Origin: Prunella strophiata
Lineage: Eukaryota > Chordata > Aves > Passeriformes > Prunellidae
Direction of reading: 5' to 3'
Assembly (NCBI GenBank): GCA_036583965.1
Contig: JAZBQD010000015.1
Coordinates: 72,580,330 to 72,644,329 of the forward strand
Length of the DNA: 64,000 nt
Every line of letters starts with the position of its first letter. The first letter of the stretch is position 1. The translations under genes were made by a program, and so were the position numbers. This document shows, piece after piece, positions 62,216-64,000 of this stretch. Under the pieces are notes generated by a model. The model was not told the DNA's origin, ran no database searches, and saw nothing but the letters and a program-made list of their open reading frames with translations.

Positions 62216-62610
62216 TGAGTTCTTAGGTTTAGCATATCCATATTCACTACCACCCAGAGAAGGTTTTTTGTACTTTTCTGTAAGTAATAACATTTAAAAA
62301 CCAGGTCACTAAATTTAAGAATGATTTTAAGGGCCAAACTGAACTTTCAAAGATGAACATTTGTGTGCAGTATAGATGAAAGTTAGGCTTAGAGATCATT
62401 AAAAAAAAGACAGTCATTTTCCACCAAATCACCATCACCAAAATCAAAAATATTTAGGACACTGCCAATCTTAGAAATGTAACTTCAAAAAAGGGCCAAA
62501 CCTTGTGAAATGTCCTAATTCTTTGCAATTAACTCTTGCATTATTCTAACTTAGACAAACATTTTCCCTAATTTTTTTTAAGGATGTATTTCAAAATGTT
62601 CTTTGCCAAG
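62216..62610. other. Unannotated AT-rich DNA
   Basis: Nothing recognised between the CR1 fragment and the large LTR. Confidence 0.55.
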
Positions 62611-64000
62611 TGTACTGGCTTTGCATGACAAGGCTTTTGGTAGCAAGGGGGTGCAATAGTGGCCTCTATGAGAAACTGCCAGAAGGTTCCATCATGTCCG
62701 GCAGAGCCAATGCCAGCTGGCTCCAGGATGGATCTGCTGCTGGCCAAGGCTGAGCCCATTAGCAGTGGTGCTACCATAAACTGGCATAACACACTTAAAA
62801 AGAGGGAAAAAGCTGCTCAGGATCAATTGAAATCGGAGAGAGGAATGGGAATATGTGGAGAAAGAAACTGGCACACAACAAGGGCACTGAGGAAAGAGAG
62901 GAGTGTGGTGCTCTAGATGTTGGAACTGAGATTCCCCTGCAGCCTGTGAGGAAGAACCTCATGAGGCGAGCTGTCCTCCTGCAGCCCAAGGTGGAGCACA
63001 GATCCAGCTGCAGCTAAAGCTGGAGCAAGCAGATGCCCAAAGGAGCCCGTGACTCTGTGGGAAGTCCATGCTGGAAGCAGGCTACTGACAGAATCCTGTG
63101 ATCCCATAGCTGCTGGGGATGCTGGATTTCTTCAACCCAGTTAACTCCCAACACCGTCGGTGAGAGTGGGACTGCCCCCAGAAAGCTGCTGAATCCAGGG
63201 TGTGGCTGTAGGACACAGCTGCTCTACGGCATGGGTGGACTGCCTTGGGGATAGGACTAGTGCCAAGGGTAGCAGCAAGAAACAGGGAGATGTCTTCTGT
63301 ATGTTTTGCCAAAGGTGTTTATTCCCAGGACGACCAAGGACAGAAAGACACAGAACAACAGTATACATCAACTTATATATGGAGAAGGTCTCAGGGGCAG
63401 ATACAATCCTTAACCAATAGGGAAAAGCTGGGGAAGGAACACAAGGCCGGGAATACAATGTTTAAACCAATAGGGGATTACTGGGGAGGAGAGCAGTTTA
63501 GACAAACCAATGGGGCCTCGCAGGGTACATAAATGACAAGGATGTTTCTAGAAAAAGGGGCAGGTCTTTGGGGAGATGGACAGCCAGGGCAAAACTAACA
63601 ACACAGAGGGGTATGGAACAATCCATTAATAACAAAACATGCTATAACAATACAAAATGAGGGGGGTTTATAGAACTGGTCTCTAAGACTGAATTAAAAT
63701 TGGAAATACACACCGCAACATCATAGAGAACCCCACCTGGAGCAGCTTAGTTCTGAAGGACTGCTCCCCCTGGGAGGGACCTACGCTGGAGCAGATTGTG
63801 AAGAACTGGAGCCTGTGCGAAGGACTCTTGTTGGAGATGTCTCCTGTGGGAGGGATTCCATGAGCAGGGGAAGTGTGTGAGGAGTCCTAGCCCTGAGGAA
63901 ACAGGAGCAGCAGAGACAACATGTGGCAAATTGAGCACAGCTCCCATTCCCTGTACCCCTGCATTGCTGTGGGGGCCCAGAAGGCAGAGAAAATCGGGAA
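62611..64000 (+). mobile_element. Large avian ERV LTR, plus strand, interrupted and cut by the window edge
   Basis: A long LTR of a common bird type begins TGTACTGGCTTTGCATGACA at 62611. It is read through 'ATGTCCGGCAGAGCCAATGC', 'GATGGATCTGCTGCTGGCCA', a weak TATA region (TTAAAAAG at 62795-62802), then imperfect internal repeats built on 'CTGGAGCAG' and 'TGCAGCC', characteristic of this type. At 63110 it is interrupted by an opposite-strand LTR and resumes at 63722 ('GAACCCCACCTGGAGCAG'), continuing through 'GGAAGTGTGTGAGGAGTCCT', 'AGCAGCAGAGACAACATGTG' and 'GGCAGAGAAAATCGGGA' to the window edge. Its U5 end, right flank and any internal proviral part lie outside, so solo LTR versus provirus cannot be decided. 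Open frames here are artefacts. Confidence 0.88.
63110..63721 (-). mobile_element. Complete LTR inserted antisense into the larger LTR
   Basis: An internal unit of about 610 bp, TGCTGGGG to CGCAACA (63111-63720). On the minus strand it begins TGTTGCGGTG, has three ATTGG (inverted CCAAT) boxes at 63507-63511, 63467-63471 and 63414-63418 within imperfect U3 repeats (the last two are about 53 bp apart), a TATA box CATATATAAG (complement of 63372-63381), a polyadenylation signal AATAAA (complement of 63318-63323), and ends CCCAGCA. CATAG occurs on both flanks (63105-63109 and 63722-63726), one base outside the TG/CA ends; as 6-mers they differ by one base (CCATAG/TCATAG). Removing the insert restores a continuous host LTR, so this element is younger. 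It is a solo LTR with no coding part. The family is not named. Confidence 0.87.

Noticed and set aside
62795..63000. Protein-coding remnant next to the LTR
   Set aside because: The sequence is continuous with the LTR type, and the open frames on both strands are explained by its high G+C.
1..64000. CRISPR arrays, operons, prophage or plasmid features
   Set aside because: No regularly spaced repeats, no compact gene layout and no prokaryotic signals; the repeats present are those of a bird genome.

Overview
The window looks like AT-rich, gene-poor DNA from a bird. The main evidence is about a dozen CR1 (chicken repeat 1) LINE fragments, several ending in the avian-type 3' terminus built from ATTCTATG units, plus several endogenous-retrovirus LTRs whose sequence I recognise as avian. 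Homopolymer A runs and A/C-rich low-complexity tracts add to the picture. No bacterial feature (operon, Shine-Dalgarno site, CRISPR array, phage gene) is present. I cannot assign species or chromosome. The density of LTRs would suit a songbird or another neoavian bird, but that is inference.

I find no host protein-coding gene, exon, tRNA or rRNA that I can support. The longest open frame (154 codons, 47285-47749) is within what chance allows in 64 kb read in six frames, and I recognise no domain in it. The only coding remnants are decayed reverse-transcriptase pieces inside CR1 copies at 7599-8560, 29205-30587 and 61590-62215.

Layout: a solo LTR with a perfect 5-bp target duplication (1626-2045, minus); a mostly unannotated stretch with one old CR1 (6266-6600); CR1 copies at 7599-8560 (directly after a 40-base A run), 9650-9822 and 12025-12435; a probable LTR at 13321-13811; an A/C-only tract at 16857-17045; CR1s at 19326-19456 and 20118-20600; a short LTR at 25140-25428; the longest CR1 at 29205-30587, carrying a second small CR1 in inverse orientation; CR1 at 33025-33440; a 500-bp solo LTR with perfect duplication at 36060-36559; a long unique stretch to 48.6 kb with a possible conserved element and hairpin near 46.9 kb; CR1 at 48667-48985; an LTR at about 54355-54770; CR1 fragments around 60-62 kb; and at the right edge a large LTR (62611 to beyond 64000) interrupted by a complete opposite-strand LTR (63110-63721).

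These parts do not form a pathway. The window is best read as an intergenic desert or a large intron whose history is a series of retroelement insertions, most reduced to solo LTRs or 5'-truncated LINEs. I see no undescribed functional system. The items most worth checking are the nested LTR pair, the LTR families with clean boundaries, the R-region stem-loop at 36234-36266, and the candidate conserved hairpin at 46889-46941.
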